This document shows positions 11,336 to 24,298 of a stretch of 64,000 nt of DNA, one piece after another. The notes beneath the pieces were generated by a model, which worked only from the letters and a program-made list of their open reading frames with translations, was not told the DNA's origin and made no database searches. Each line of letters opens with the position of its first letter. Within the stretch, counting starts at the first letter, position 1. The position numbers and the translations under genes were made by a program. This DNA comes from Motacilla alba alba (Eukaryota; Chordata; Aves; Passeriformes; Motacillidae): assembly GCF_015832195.1 (NCBI RefSeq), contig NC_052019.1, positions 6,484,872 to 6,548,871 of the forward strand. Direction: 5' to 3'.

Positions 11336-14300
11336 CTTTCTGGGAAAGCAGGACTTGGACTGACCAGCCAGGCTGAGCCCAGGGGCAGGTCCCAGACGTG
11401 ACCCAGGAGATCAGCAGATGCAGAGGGACTACCAAAACCACAGTTTCCTTTGCCTGAAGCTCCCAGCCTGGGGCGTGAACAAGGAGCAGCAGGCAGGCAG
11501 CAGACAAAACAGCTTCCTCCTTCCTTGCACTTCCAACCCTGCCCACAATTTTCCAGCTGCAGCCTGTCCCTGATGCCATGGGAGAAGTAGAGGGGTGCCA
11601 AAGGAAAAAACAAAAAAGCCCTTTCTGAAGACACCAGGCCAGTTGTACACTGGGAGGGAAAACCCTCACTGATGTGAGACCCCTTCCCATCTGCTCCATG
11701 GAGGTGACTGGCCGAGGCAACAGAGTGTGAGATTTGATTATAATTATTGTCTTAACGCAGAGCTGAAATTGTTCTGAGCACATGGAGCTTCTGGGAACAG
11801 GCAAGCATCCAAAATAATCTTTGGGCTGCAAACTCAGTGACGAAGAGATGGCATAAACCGACAGACATCACAAAACCCTTTGGAGTCTCTTTCCCATTGA
11901 GCAGGGTTATCCCCGTCAGTCTGCAATTTCACCTCCAGACAGTTCCCACTTTCCTGCTGGCCTTGGCAGACACGTTGTTTTTCAACAAGGAAAGAAATAG
12001 TTTTATCAAGGGACCACAAACCAGCCCAACCCAATTAAATCAAACCCTGTGGCTGCTGGGCTGTGCTTCTCTCTGCAGTCGATTCTGGTCCGGTGCCCGC
12101 TGTGCAAAACCAGCGACACTACAGAGTGCAGCAGCACAATTAGGACCAAAGCCCAAATCTGTAAAGGTATTTAGGTGGTAGTTGGACATTTAAATATCTT
12201 TGTGAAGTGACATGCAGCTCTTGGGGCAGAAGTAGTTTTTTTACAGAGGAGAAACCACCTCTATTCCCATGCATATTCCTGGGAACTCCTACACAGCTCC
12301 GGGCTGAGCAACACCTGTAGCTCAGGTTGTGGGAAGCCAGAGGCAGAGGGGCCACAGCACCTTCCCTGGCCACTCCTTTTTCTCTTAAGCTCCAGAAGTT
12401 GGAGCTAAAGAAAAAAAGATCTTTAAGAGAAATGTATTTATTACTCTCCTGCTTCTCATTAAATAAGCCCGACTTCCTGGAGGCCGTGCAAAGCTTTCAG
12501 CAGTCAGCAGCACACAGCAAATTAGCGCTAACGGGTTTGCTGGAACATTTCACACTCTGCATCCTTGGGAAAGGACATTTCCAGCAGTCCACACCACATC
12601 ATCAGCAGATGCTTTTTGTCTGCTGGGTACTTCCTGGTGGTGTAGAGCAGAGCTTGGTGAGCACCAGCGGGGATTTTACACATAATTGGCCAGTGTGCAC
12701 AAGGCTAAGGAGTTTGACTGCTGGCACCAGCAAAACAGGATTTGGCTGCTTCCCCTGAGTCTTGTTAATACCCAGATATGCAAAGGAATCTAAATGGCTT
12801 ATGGTATTCCAGGTGGGCAAAGCACTGTGTAGGGTAGGAGCTCACAAAAAGTCGATCCAGGAGAATTAGTATTTCTTCTGGCTGCTGTATCCTGCCTAAC
12901 TCCTCAAGGAGTTATTTCACCATAGCATCTGTAAAATGAGCTATGAAATTCCTATTGTGCTGACTTGGCCATGGGTACCCCTGCAAGGGAAATTCACTTA
13001 GAACACCCTTCAGAGAAATTCAAGGTTGGAATGGACAAGAACAATCTGCAAGCAGGTTGTGTGGGTACTACTCTGAGAGGGGAATGAAAGTCCCTCTTAA
13101 TGCCTCTGTGTCAAAGCTTCCTTTTTGTGCCTCTGCAATAATGCATGGCCGTATTTCCCTCTTCCAGTGTGCTCCTTCTGAATCACATTTCCTCCTGGCA
13201 TTTGGAAGAGCAAACAGCAATAACAAGTGTGAAACCTCTGTAGCCTTGCCAAGTGTGAACCAGCCTCCCTGCTGGGAAAGGTTCTAGGAAAGGCCATTCT
13301 GGACAATAGGAGCAGGTGCTGCCAATATTCTGTTCTAATCTTTTGTCAAGTGTGACATGTTTTTGTTAATTTTCCTGTTGTGCCAGACCTGTGAGCCCTG
13401 CCTGCTGTGCCAGGCTCCTCTCCCAGCCGTCCTACCTTGGGTTCTTGCACATCTCTATTACTAAGAGAAAGCCCTATCTGCTGATTGCAAATGCTGAGCA
13501 GCTTAAAGACATTTTATATCTGATTAAGCACTTTATTAGTCTGTTCATGCAAGTATCAGGCCAACTTTCCTTATTCTGTAGGCATAAGAATATATTTTTT
13601 GCTTAGTTCAATAAAGCCATTTGTATTCATCCCTACTGATTCCACTACTGTTTTCCCTTGCTCAGCAAGATGTATATTACAGTTTGTTTAATTGTGTGTT
13701 TGATCTTTACTACTTAACCAGCTCTATTTATCATTACAATGCATCAGTACATTATAAAGCTTTCAGGCACATTTATCAACATAACAAAGCTCCCACTACA
13801 GAATAGTCCTCCAGGGAAATAAAGAAACAACAACAACAAATACTTCAATGCAATTCACTTAACAGTACAAATATTTGTAATTACAAAAATCTTTAAGAGT
13901 GCTTCTTCCATAAATGGCGTATTTTACTTAAAATTGCTTTTATAATGTGATAGTTCCTCCCATGTATGCAGCTGATGAGTTCCTCAAATTAAAGAAAGCA
14001 AGGCCAAATTATCTGCTTTCTCATATACTCCCTTCCTTATGCTAATGTGAAGGAAGAACTCAAGTTCACTGATGTGCTACTGAAAATTTAGTTACCCCTA
14101 ATAAAGTGAATTTAAGACACTTAAAACATTTATAAACCACTAGTGTGTGGTTAATAACTAATAAATACATTACAGTGTGAATGCAATGCTGCAGATAGCT
14201 ACAAGCCATGTGGGAACCAAGCCTACAAGAATCAATTAACTATTGATTGCAATGCCTCTTAATCATTGATTAACCCTTTATAAATAACAAATACATTACC

Positions 14301-14460
14301 CTTGCTGTAAACTGGGACCACCAGGTTCTTTTACATGGCTCTTCATGCTTCTCATGTCCATCAAAGACAAATACATGTTGTCAAGCTATTTCAATTCCAG
14401 CAAAATATATATATATTTATATTTAGCATTCTTGGAAATCCTGGTTTTAGTCCATTAGCA

Positions 14461-14518
14461 GGTTTTTGGTTTTTGGTGGTTTTTTTGTTGTTTTTTTTTT
14501 TTTTTTTTTTTTTCTTTT
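14461..14518. repeat. T-rich low-complexity tract
   Basis: GGTTTTTGG units lead into a run of more than 20 T bases. It is intergenic. Confidence 0.9.
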
Positions 14519-15984
14519 GCCTCAAGGAAATTATTGCAAGCTGAAGGGCATCCCAGGAAGTTAGCTGAAAACTGTCATCTTACCTGATCAATCACACTAT
14601 TAAAACAGCCAGAACTCTTTGAAGCCACAAGAACTAGAGGTGAATTCATGAATACAAATCTTAAAATATCAGCACCAAGATTCTGAAGGCAAGTACTCAA
14701 AAATTAGCAAATCCAAACCTGTGATATTTTGCGAACATCAGTGTGGCCGTGTGAACATTACGATGCTGAAGTGACCAACACCATGCTGCATTTTCCATAG
14801 GACTGTAAGAGCCTTCCACTCAGAAATCCAGTAGCCTTCCATCAGTGGACCAGTGCTCCATTAATAAATGACTGGTCAAAAAGCTGTTTCACATCTGCTG
14901 CTTTTTCCTAGACCCAATCTATTGGCATTATTATTGTGCCTAATTTTAACGCCTAGACTTTAATGTCCAGTCTGCCAGAGATACAGAGAAAGAAAATAAA
15001 CCAAACACTGCCCATGTTTCTCAAGGTTCCAGCCCAGGAGATTCCCACCACATTCCAAAACACAGTGTATCAGATCATTATTTTGGGGCTTGCCTTTCCA
15101 AGCAAAACCAAAGAAGAGGCAGTGAAGATGCCCCAGAAGCCATTGCAGGAGCCAGGTGTGCAGGGGATGAATTCCATGTCCCAGCACTGCTGAAGAACAG
15201 GTACCACTACCCAAATCCAGGTAGGCTCAGCAGGGCAGTGAGGGGCAAGGTGCAAGGATATTGTCAGGGAATTGGACAACAAGGGTAGGACAGGCTTGGG
15301 TGTGTGTGAGATGTCTGAAAGGAGCAGCCAAAAGCACTGCTGTCATCACAGAGAGGGAACTGGAAACTTCCCCGCGAGGGCCCCTGGAAGCTGTTGAGAA
15401 AACAAAAAAAACCCCTCCAGACTCTGATGGAAGTATGTAACTTGAGACATCTCCAGCAGGCAAAAGCACAAGGATGTATTCCACAGAGGACAAAATCTCA
15501 CGGAGTCAGGATAGCAAACAGCATAATCTATGCCCCGGCTTTGGAAAATGCCAAGGGTGCCTATGTTTCTCCTTAGATTTTTTTTTTTTGTTTCATTTTT
15601 CATTTTTTCCCCCCATATTTTTGCCTCTAAAATATTTGGAGAATGAATTATCCAATATTCATTTATTTGTTTATAAATAAATCATTTACCAAATCCGTGT
15701 CCTGAGGAGATCCCATCTGTAATTTAAGAAGGGAAATGATACCTTATTTGTGATTAACGGGGGAGCCAATCTGGGCACAGCTTTTTAACAGTGAATCCTG
15801 TGAATTTAGCAGTCCCACCGGGTTGGTTAATCTGGGACACCATGGCAGAATCTGTTGCCAACCTCGAATGACCAACCCGTACATAGCAACGGGAGCACTT
15901 CCAGGCTTTCCAAGGGAAGATGCTCCATGCGCAGGATCTAAACACGCCAAAATCCCTTATAAAAATAAAATAACATTGATGGGG

Positions 15985-16520
15985 GCGCCTTGGAGCAGCG
16001 GCGGGGAGAGCCCGGCCGCTTTTCCCGGGGCTTCCCCCGTCCTTTCCAGGCGCAAAGAGCATTTTGCCACCTAGCGGCTCCCGCGGAGGGACCTCCGGGG
16101 CCATTGTCACCACCTGCCGCCACCCCTCGGGAGGGAAACAGCAGAAGATAAAAATAAAAAATAAAGTGTATATGACAGGCACAAGCCAGAACGCCCGGAG
16201 GTTTGAAATGTAGCCGAGAAATCAGTAGGAAATCGGTGTGCCCGGCCCGGGTGCTGCAGAGCAGGACGTGATCCTGGCGGGCAGCGGCGAGAGCGGAGGA
16301 ATTCTGAGAAGGGAATTGGGGAAAGCAGCAGCTCCGCGCCGGAGCTCGCTCCCGCTGCAAAATGCAGGGCTTGGCACGGACGAGCTGAGATCAGCCCTGA
16401 CCGAGGCCAAAGGTTCGGGTCGGTACCGCGGCAGCCGCCCCTCCACCAGCCCAGGGCTGCCGGGGGGGAAGGAAGGACAGACATCGATTCCCCCGCGTTC
16501 TTCTCCTGGGTTTTCACGTA
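15985..16520. promoter_or_regulatory. CpG island, candidate promoter of an unidentified transcript
   Basis: About 530 bases here hold roughly 40 CpG dinucleotides by eye count and are GC-rich, in sharp contrast to flanking DNA where CpG is rare. Runs such as cccggccgc, ctcccgcggag and gtaccgcggcagccgcc are typical of vertebrate promoter islands. No coding exon with family resemblance was found on either strand. The open frames crossing the island are GC-driven. It lies about 7.6 kb downstream of the CTBP1 stop. In mammals SPON2 follows CTBP1 on the same strand, so a promoter of that gene is possible, but this is inference. Confidence 0.65.
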
Positions 16521-19105
16521 TTTAACTTGCTGAGAGGGCCAGGCAGCAATTTCTATCCCCTGACGTGTTTTGCCAAGCGAAGGCTACAGCAGACCGTGCA
16601 ATTCTGAAAGTCCAGACCCCTGGAATGATCACACTGAAAAAGCATTTAAAAACCCCCCAACATATCACAAACAAAACCTTCTACCCAGGAATCTACATCC
16701 CCAAAGGGATTTCAGAGGCTGATGGAGCTGAGCCTAAGCAGCTGTTTAGGAGTGCTTCCAACATCTGGAGTTTTAAACCTCTCAACAATAGATCTTGGGG
16801 GTGAATTATCAGATGTGGATTATCAAAGCGGGTTTTCAAAAATAGCTCTGCAGGTTGGAGAAGTTTCATCCTTCTGTGTCCTTTGGGGAGAGATTTGATG
16901 GGGCTACACCTGGAGGGAGAGAGGGGATAAGGAGCAGCACACAGAGGCACCTCTTCTGGATGACATTTTATTTCTGCTCTGTGCATCTCCTAAGTAGCAA
17001 AGCAACTTTGAAACTAAAAAATTAAAGAATTACAATGAGAGGTTTACTCTGGACACACTCAGATCTGCAGAGACTCTCCCTGGTTTGCTCCACTGTAAAC
17101 TCAAGCACTTAACTGGAAAAACTCCATACATGAGGAGCTGTTCCTCTTAGGATTTCACTTAGGTCACTGAAGAAAAGCAGAAGAGAGAGCCAAGACAGTA
17201 TAAACTAGATTTGAGAGCAGCCACCATCTAATGGCTCAACAGCCTTTTTCAAAAGGACACTGTGGTGTCCCTTTAGTTCTGAACTCTGCTGTGTCACACA
17301 AACATCACAAACTACTGGGAGCCACTGCAGCTCCACTGACAATTAATTACAGATGAAAACTAAAGAGCTTTGGGGATCACTGTGGCATCAGAGCTCTTAT
17401 CCTACTCCCAGCAAAGTTGGATGTAACACATAAAGAGAGTTCTCCAAATGATGAGGTTCAGTCAAGACCCTGTGTCACTTAGAAAGGCATTCACTGGAAT
17501 GACACATTTTGCTCCAGGAGACATCTAAAAATCCAAGTGGTATATGTGCCACAATCCAAGGGGGAACAATTTAATACTGCTCTTTGAACAGAATCAAGAC
17601 TTCTATTTTTCTGTAAAATAGGATAAGAACTCAGCCACTAGTTTCATGATGCAAAACCATGTCTTTTTTTTCTTTAAATTTACGGAGGTTGAAAACCTCT
17701 GAAATGAGCTCTGAGTCACAGTGGAGGTTTTTCACTCTTACCTGTGCTTCTTGCAAAATGAAGGCTGTGTCCTGCACTGAAAATGGCTGGTCTGCAGGAG
17801 GAAGAGAAAAAAGAAAAAGAAAACTACAGCTGTTCAGAATATGAATACTTGAAAACCTTGTTTCAGCCATCAGTTTCAAAGGACAGGCACTCCATGCTGG
17901 GAATGGGAAGTGATGGCCTTGGAGCTAATTACGAAGTGCTGCAACTTAAGAGACAAAAATCCAGCACCAGAACATCATACACAATAAACACATTTCACAT
18001 ACACTAGGCCTGGAAAAAACATGAGCAAGCAAACCACAAAATGAACTAAAACTTGTATCAAAAAGAGGCTGGAAATCCCCTGACCCCATTTTCACATGGA
18101 AACCACTGGTGCTGATAACTGCAAATGTGTTACTGGAAAACACCACCAGCAGATTTTCTTTCTGTTGTGGTTTAAGAGCAGTAAAATACAGCATGGACTT
18201 AGCTTTACATGAGGGCTTAACCAAAATCCTCCTGAACAGCAGCAGGGACTTAAATGGGATTTACTCTGGTGCTTTTAGGTGTGCTGAGGAGGAAGTTTGC
18301 TGCTTCCTGAGGTCCCAGGGATGGGGACAGGCTGTGGAGCAGGGAGCTGTGTTGGAGGCAACTAGCTTGAGAATTCAACACATCGCATTGGGTGGGACAC
18401 TTTGAAAATGGCTGGAGGGGTTTGGAAACACAAGTCTGGGATGTCAGCTCCTCAGAATTATTTTTAGATGTTGATTTGCTGCCCTAACTCCTAGAGTTTA
18501 TCCAGGGAGCCAGCTCTGTCAGCTTTTCCCAAACTCTAAAAGGTCTCTGTTTACACAGCACAGACAAATAAATAGCACTGTCACACTGACACATAATTGT
18601 CTGCTTCTAATACATCAAATGCGACACACAACAAAAGGTTATTGTGGAAATTGAGGCTATGATCTTGCTCCACTTCAAAGCTTTAAATCTTTGACCTTTG
18701 AAACATTTGATTTTGGGGTTCTTCCTTGCTTTATTTCTTGAGCCAGCAACTCTTTATCCTTTTTAGGCAGCATATGAAAGAAGGGGGGTAGATGTGTAGT
18801 TAAAGACTGTGTAAGTAACAAATATCTTCAAGGGACTGGCATGCTCAGAGAATCATCTGCGTCATCTCGGGCATGTCCCAGATGCCTCTAATCATCCCAA
18901 GGACATACTTTAGTCTGTTTATGGTGGCCATGACACCATCATGACCCCCCCCAAACAAACAGTGCTGCTTCAAAAAAGCACTCCATTATGGCTTTGAGCA
19001 GAAGTGTAAAGGCAAAGCAAAGTGCTGAGACCAGATATGAAGAGGTTGATTTGGTTTTGTGGTACAGAAAACGAAGGAAGGAAACTCCAGATGAGGATCT
19101 GCACT

Positions 19106-19200
19106 AAAAAAAAAAAAAAAAGAAAAAAAAAAAAAGAAAAAAAAAAAAAAAAAAAAAGAAAAAAAAAAGAAAAAAAAAAAAAAAAAAGAAAAAAAAAGAG
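19106..19200. repeat. A-rich simple repeat interrupted by single G bases
   Basis: About 95 bases consist almost only of A, with isolated G at irregular spacing. It may be an old poly(A) tract or a slippage-prone low-complexity stretch. No recognisable element precedes it. Confidence 0.95.
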
Positions 19201-20460
19201 CAGCTGGGTGATCCCAAACCCCAAACCGGATACAAAAAATGTAATATACGACATGGATTTAGTGAGGTGGTGTGCAAGGAGGTCAGCCAAGGAGAGCTGA
19301 ATTTGTGTCAAGCTGAAACTCACAGATGGAAAGTGGAACTGCCTTCCAGAAAGGGAAGAATTCTAGGGGTAACATTCCAGGTCTCCCAAAGGCTAGAAAG
19401 AGACAAGGACACGAGGCAGATGTTGAGGGGCTGAAGTGTGAGACCCAGGAAAGGTCCATTCTGCAAGAGGCAGACACACAAAGTGTGCAGATGGTGGATG
19501 AAAGGAGCAGGACCACTCAATGCGGAGCTCTGGCTGCTAATGAGGTGCTACCTGGGCAAAGAAAGACTAAGAAGAAGATTAATTAATTTCCTCAAGCACT
19601 TCTGACTTGGAAGGAAAATAGTTTACCAAGGAAATTGGAAAGCTGATGGAGGGAAGAAGAGAACAGCAGAAAGACTGAGATCAGAAACCCTGGAATTCCA
19701 TCTGCAGAAGATAACCATATTGGACTATGTCATTCCAAAGGGCAAAAATACAGAGACACAAAGAAAGGCTGGATAGTGCAATGGAAGCAACTGGAAAAGA
19801 AAACAGATGAATAATACAGTTTGTTCCTCCTGGAAGATGTGTCACTGACCTCAACACAAAGGCAAAATGTGGCTAAAATGTGACATGCTCACTAAATTCA
19901 AGCCAGCCTACATGACCTCATGTTTAACATGAAACAATAACTGGAATTTAGAGGCAGGGAAAGCCAAATTAAATAAAGCCATTTAAAAATTGCAGTGACG
20001 GTCATCCCTTTTTTAAACAAGCTACTAAAGGAAACAGCAAAAAAAACGCCCATCACTTGACATTTTCACATAAATACTAGAAATATTTCAGAAAGATTTA
20101 CTGAATTCAAAACATGGTATCAGGTTTAAGGAAGACTCATATCACATATCACACTTAACAGCTTTACTCAGTGGTTAGACAAATGACTACACTCTGCCCT
20201 TAAACTTTGACTTTTTTTTTTTTTTCAGTTTACAAAATAGTAAGGTTGGAGTAAAATGAATAAAGGAAATATAGGTAGTGCTGCCTACTCCTTCAAGCAG
20301 AACAACCAACACTATGTATCCACTGAAACGAGAGGAGAAAACCCTTCAGTCTGGGGCAAGGAGCAAGCTGGGAACAGAGAGACTGCAGCACTCAAGGTCA
20401 TTTGGAAAGCCAGCCTTAATCATCTGAGGTGGAAACCAGACAAGAAAATAAGGCATTTTC

Positions 20461-20510
20461 ACAAAAAAAAAAACCAAAAAAACCAAAAAAACAAAACCAA
20501 AACTCTGTAA
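20461..20510. repeat. A-rich CCAAAAAAA repeat
   Basis: Units of A runs separated by CC or C make an A-rich simple repeat, intergenic. Confidence 0.9.
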
Positions 20511-22815
20511 TAAGAGAAAAAGCCTTGAAGCTTGTTAAAAAGGGAGTTAAAGTGTTTCATCCTGAATGGAAAAAAAGCCTCTAGTTGTTGGTTTGGTTGT
20601 AATCTTGTACAACATTTAAACAACGTTCACACATTCTGGATTATAGTAACAAAGTTATATAAAAAACCAAAAGGACCCAAACACAAAACAAAAACCCCAA
20701 CCTAAGCTGCAGAGACTTCAGGACTGAGTCCCAGGACCTCTCTGTTGACAGAACTGTTCCTAACCCCACTTAAACTGTCACGTACCAGCATTTCCTTAAC
20801 ATTTCTCCTTCCTCCACAGCACATTACTTACAGCCATTTCCCCAACTCAGCCTTCAGTTTTAAGCTGAAAATATCAAGTTACTCAGATTTCCTCTCCCAT
20901 GAGTCCTGCACACCATCAGTGAATTTGAGAGCCCATCTCTCCTATGACTTCAGCTCCAGCTCAGTCTTTTGAAAATGCCTGACCAAAATTACTCAGCAAA
21001 TGTAACAAGACCTGTGTAACATCTCTGATCCATTCTCAGACCTACCAAAACCACCGTGCCAGATGAATCTGCCACCACACTGCTCCTTCCCACAGCACCA
21101 ATCCACCAGTCCTACCCTGGGTCCTTTTCTTGCTAAGTTTTTGTTTGATTTGCAATCACCTGGCTTTGCATTTCTACAACTGGCACCTTTCTGCCTGTTC
21201 TTGGACAGCACCAAATTCTTGTGCAGCCCCAGAGCCTCCTGTCATCCTGCTGTTGCCTGCAGCCTTCGAGCCAGCAGCATTTTTGTCATCTTTAGCCCCA
21301 TTCTTTGTCAAGACCCACAATTCAAATAATGCCATCAAAAGCAGATCATGTTCAAGGCAGGCACATGGATCAAACTCCTTTTTCAGCACTGCCTCAGGTC
21401 ACCTGTAGCCTCTGCTGCCATCACCTTCTCCACTCTGTATTTTCCCCACTAACTGCATCTTCTGCTGTCTACACTTATTCAGCACATCCTTCACCAAACG
21501 GAGGAGAAATCTCATCACCACCCAATAAAAGCAGGCATAAAAGAGAGAAGGTTTCTCTGGCTTAACAATCTTCTGTTCATTATGAGCCACTTTTCCAATC
21601 AGTCATTTACCCCAAGTTTGGTTTTTCACTACTTTTCAGATTTTCAGACCACAGCCCAAAGTCAGTGTCCATCAGTCTTGTCCCTGCCCAGATGGCTTTT
21701 CCTTTCTGAAGCAGGAAACTACTCTGCTCCAGTCAGACCAAGAGATAACCTCAAACACCAACATAAAAACACTGAACATGCATTTCAGGCTCAAATCCTG
21801 AAAATTTTGTGCTTCTGGACTGATCTCAAGAAGTGCACACAATAAATACCATTTCTAGTTCAATTATTGATTCACTAGGAACAAAATGTACTTACACAAG
21901 CCATGTCCAAACGATGCAAGGAACACTCTTGGTTTTTCCTTGGGAAATGGGGCTGCAAATGTGGCTGTCAGCAATTCTTGGCAGCCAGATGTTAAATGTT
22001 TGTTTTACATATGTTAAAGAAGCAACTTGAGTCTGACAAAGCAGCATCTTAAAATATGAATTACCCAAGAAATATGAAATCTCACTTCAACAGAAGGAGA
22101 CTGCATTTGGTTTTTTGCAAGTTTTTGGCCTCAAAGCTCTTAGAAGTGTCTTTGCTGGGATAACTTGCAGCTTTAGGGCTGTTTTCTGTTTTGTTTCACA
22201 GAGGGAACAGAAACAGTTTTACCATCAAATAAATTATAATAGATGACATTTTTAGCTCTAGATGTTCAAGGCAAAAAACTTCCTCTCTTCCACAGATAAA
22301 ATTTCACTGTACATTGTGCTCCCTGCATAGAGATCCACAAATCTCAGAGTTTTGTGATTTGCAGCCTCTTACCCTTTCCTGAACTGAGGTGGAGGCTGCT
22401 CTGCAGACCTGCAGGAATTGGGGCCAAAACTTTTCACAGATGCCCTAAAACCAGCTCACCAAGTTTAGGTGGATTCTCTGTACAGACTAATAGTGAAAAA
22501 AAAAGACAACAGACCACCAAGGAGGTTCATGTCCAGGCTCACTTTTACCCACTATGGATTTCCCTCTTGAAGCAGCTAAACTTTTGATTTTTTAAAAAAT
22601 TTTCAGAGATGAAGGATGTCTTACCCAGGAGCACAGGAAAGGTTTGAACAGCATCCAGCTGGAATCTAACCTGCCTGGAACACACTTCTGCCTGTGCTCA
22701 AAGAAACAAACTCCTTCAATAAAGCAAATACAATTACATCCTGCTGCAGCCTTCCATCATCACAGAAACAAATAAAACAATGGACACTTCTCGTGTTGGA
22801 CTTCGGCAAAAGACA

Positions 22816-22856
22816 TTTATTATTATTATTATTACTGCTGTTGTTGTGTTGCTGTT
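22816..22856. repeat. TAT/TTG trinucleotide microsatellite
   Basis: A tattattattatt run is followed by ctgttgttgtgttgctgttg. It lies just beyond the likely CTBP1 3' end and includes a TTTATT that could act as a distal polyadenylation signal on the minus strand. Confidence 0.9.
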
Positions 22857-23209
22857 GTACCTCCTCTGCTCTGCCCACAGTGGTGGCATAAATGCTGTTA
22901 CCACATTATAGCTGATGATGCCGGTGTACAAATCAAAATCCATCTTAATTTCAAACTCCATTAGAAACACAGGAAAAAAGATCAACATTTACGAAATGTA
23001 AAGGGAAAAATGGTATGGAAAGAATTATTTTTTTTTTTTATTTTTCAAGCTTCCAAGACAGTATTACAAACAACAGAGAGCAAAGTAAAGCTAGAAATGA
23101 AATACTTGACAGCATCTGTTTAAAAATTACAGCTAAGAAACCTAATAAAAGTTGAATAAACAGTTACTAGAAATAAAAATTTTTACACATATGATATTTG
23201 TCTGGGATT

Positions 23210-23215
23210 TTTATT
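23210..23215 (-). other. CTBP1: Candidate polyadenylation signal AATAAA for CTBP1
   Basis: TTTATT on the plus strand reads AATAAA in the transcript sense, about 870 bases after the stop codon. Downstream in transcript sense comes a short CA-containing stretch and then a T/G-containing stretch, the arrangement expected around a cleavage site. Other hexamers nearby make the choice uncertain. Confidence 0.45.
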
Positions 23216-24085
23216 TCTTTAAAATAATTCATACAAATGGTTACAGTCACAAACATGATTTTAACCAAAAATATTGCTAGCCTACCACATTACCAGGAAG
23301 GAATCAATGTAGGCAATGAAATGCTGCTACTTTTCAGTAGTCTAGTGCCTTTTCCAGATACCACCAATAATATATACTTTAACTGGTGACAAAAAGCACA
23401 AAGCTCATTTATACAAAACCTTTTTGTTTTCCTCAAAATCTCTTTGCAAGGTTGTCTTCATTTTGAAATAAGGGATTCATGCCAAAATTAGGAGAAACTG
23501 TTTTTCTTTTGTTTACTAAATTATTCTAAAAAATAAGACAAGCAGGTAGAAAAAACAATGCACTGTGTGGCGTAGAAAGAAAAATGGGAAAAATTCATTG
23601 TCCTGAGAAGTTTGCCAACTGCCTCATTTTTGGGCATGTTTGAAAATATAAAAGAAAGGATTTTTAATCTCAAAACTGGTTTGCTGAATGCCTCCCTTAT
23701 GTTTTTCCTTGTTGACAGCTAAGCAAACAAACCCTTTTTAATGTTCTAGAAACTGTACACAGACAAGTACATTCATGATATAATTAACTACTAACTTCTC
23801 TTGCTTAACAAAGAACCCATAGGACACAGAAACAGTGAATCAGTCCACTGGACAGGGACAAACTACAATTTATACGGAGGAAAAAAATGTTTCCAAATCT
23901 TCTTTTTTGTCTCCCACCTTTTCCTTTTATACTGTATATTGGACCAGTTTCTAAACCAATAATCGTCTCCTCCTGTAAGTTCATGGTTTTGCCTTTAATC
24001 AAAATCCAGGGTTTTGTTTTGTTTTGTGTTGTGTTGTTTTCCACGCTGCGGCTGAAGTCTCCGATGTTGGGAATGCTGTTGTTGG
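23210..24085 (-). other. CTBP1: CTBP1 3' untranslated region (distal end estimated)
   Basis: This stretch directly follows the TAG stop on the minus strand and has no continuing reading frame. The first 50 bases of the transcript sense are relatively GC-rich and followed by a short CAAAA/CAACA repeat (24008-24040 on the plus strand). The rest is AT-rich. The proximal convincing AATAAA is at 23210-23215. The actual cleavage site cannot be seen, and later AATAAA copies at 23037-23042 and 22816-22821 are alternatives that would lengthen the UTR. Confidence 0.6.

Positions 24086-24298
<213 letters not shown>

Larger units (their letters stand above)
8062..15984. other. Intergenic sequence with CR1 fragments
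   Basis: It contains a poly(A) tract near 9.0 kb, CR1 3' ends at 9681-9747 and 11255-11335, a T-rich tract near 14.5 kb, and a homeodomain-motif-rich AT segment near 14.2 kb. The 230-residue minus-strand open frame at 11139-11831 crosses a CR1 copy and is not considered a gene. Confidence 0.6.
16521..22815. other. Intergenic sequence between the CpG island and the CTBP1 3' end
   Basis: It contains the A-rich repeats at 19106-19200 and 20461-20510 and a small cluster of TCF/LEF-like motifs at 18674-18702. No exon was recognised. Confidence 0.6.

Noticed and set aside
11139..11831. The longest open frame in the window, 230 residues on the minus strand
   Set aside because: It crosses a CR1 tail in antisense, has no domain-like pattern, and overlaps other equally open frames. 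It is GC-driven chance openness.
15754..16517. Overlapping open frames of 136-142 residues across the CpG island
   Set aside because: Long frames are expected in CpG islands because stop codons are rare there. No motif or family resemblance was seen.
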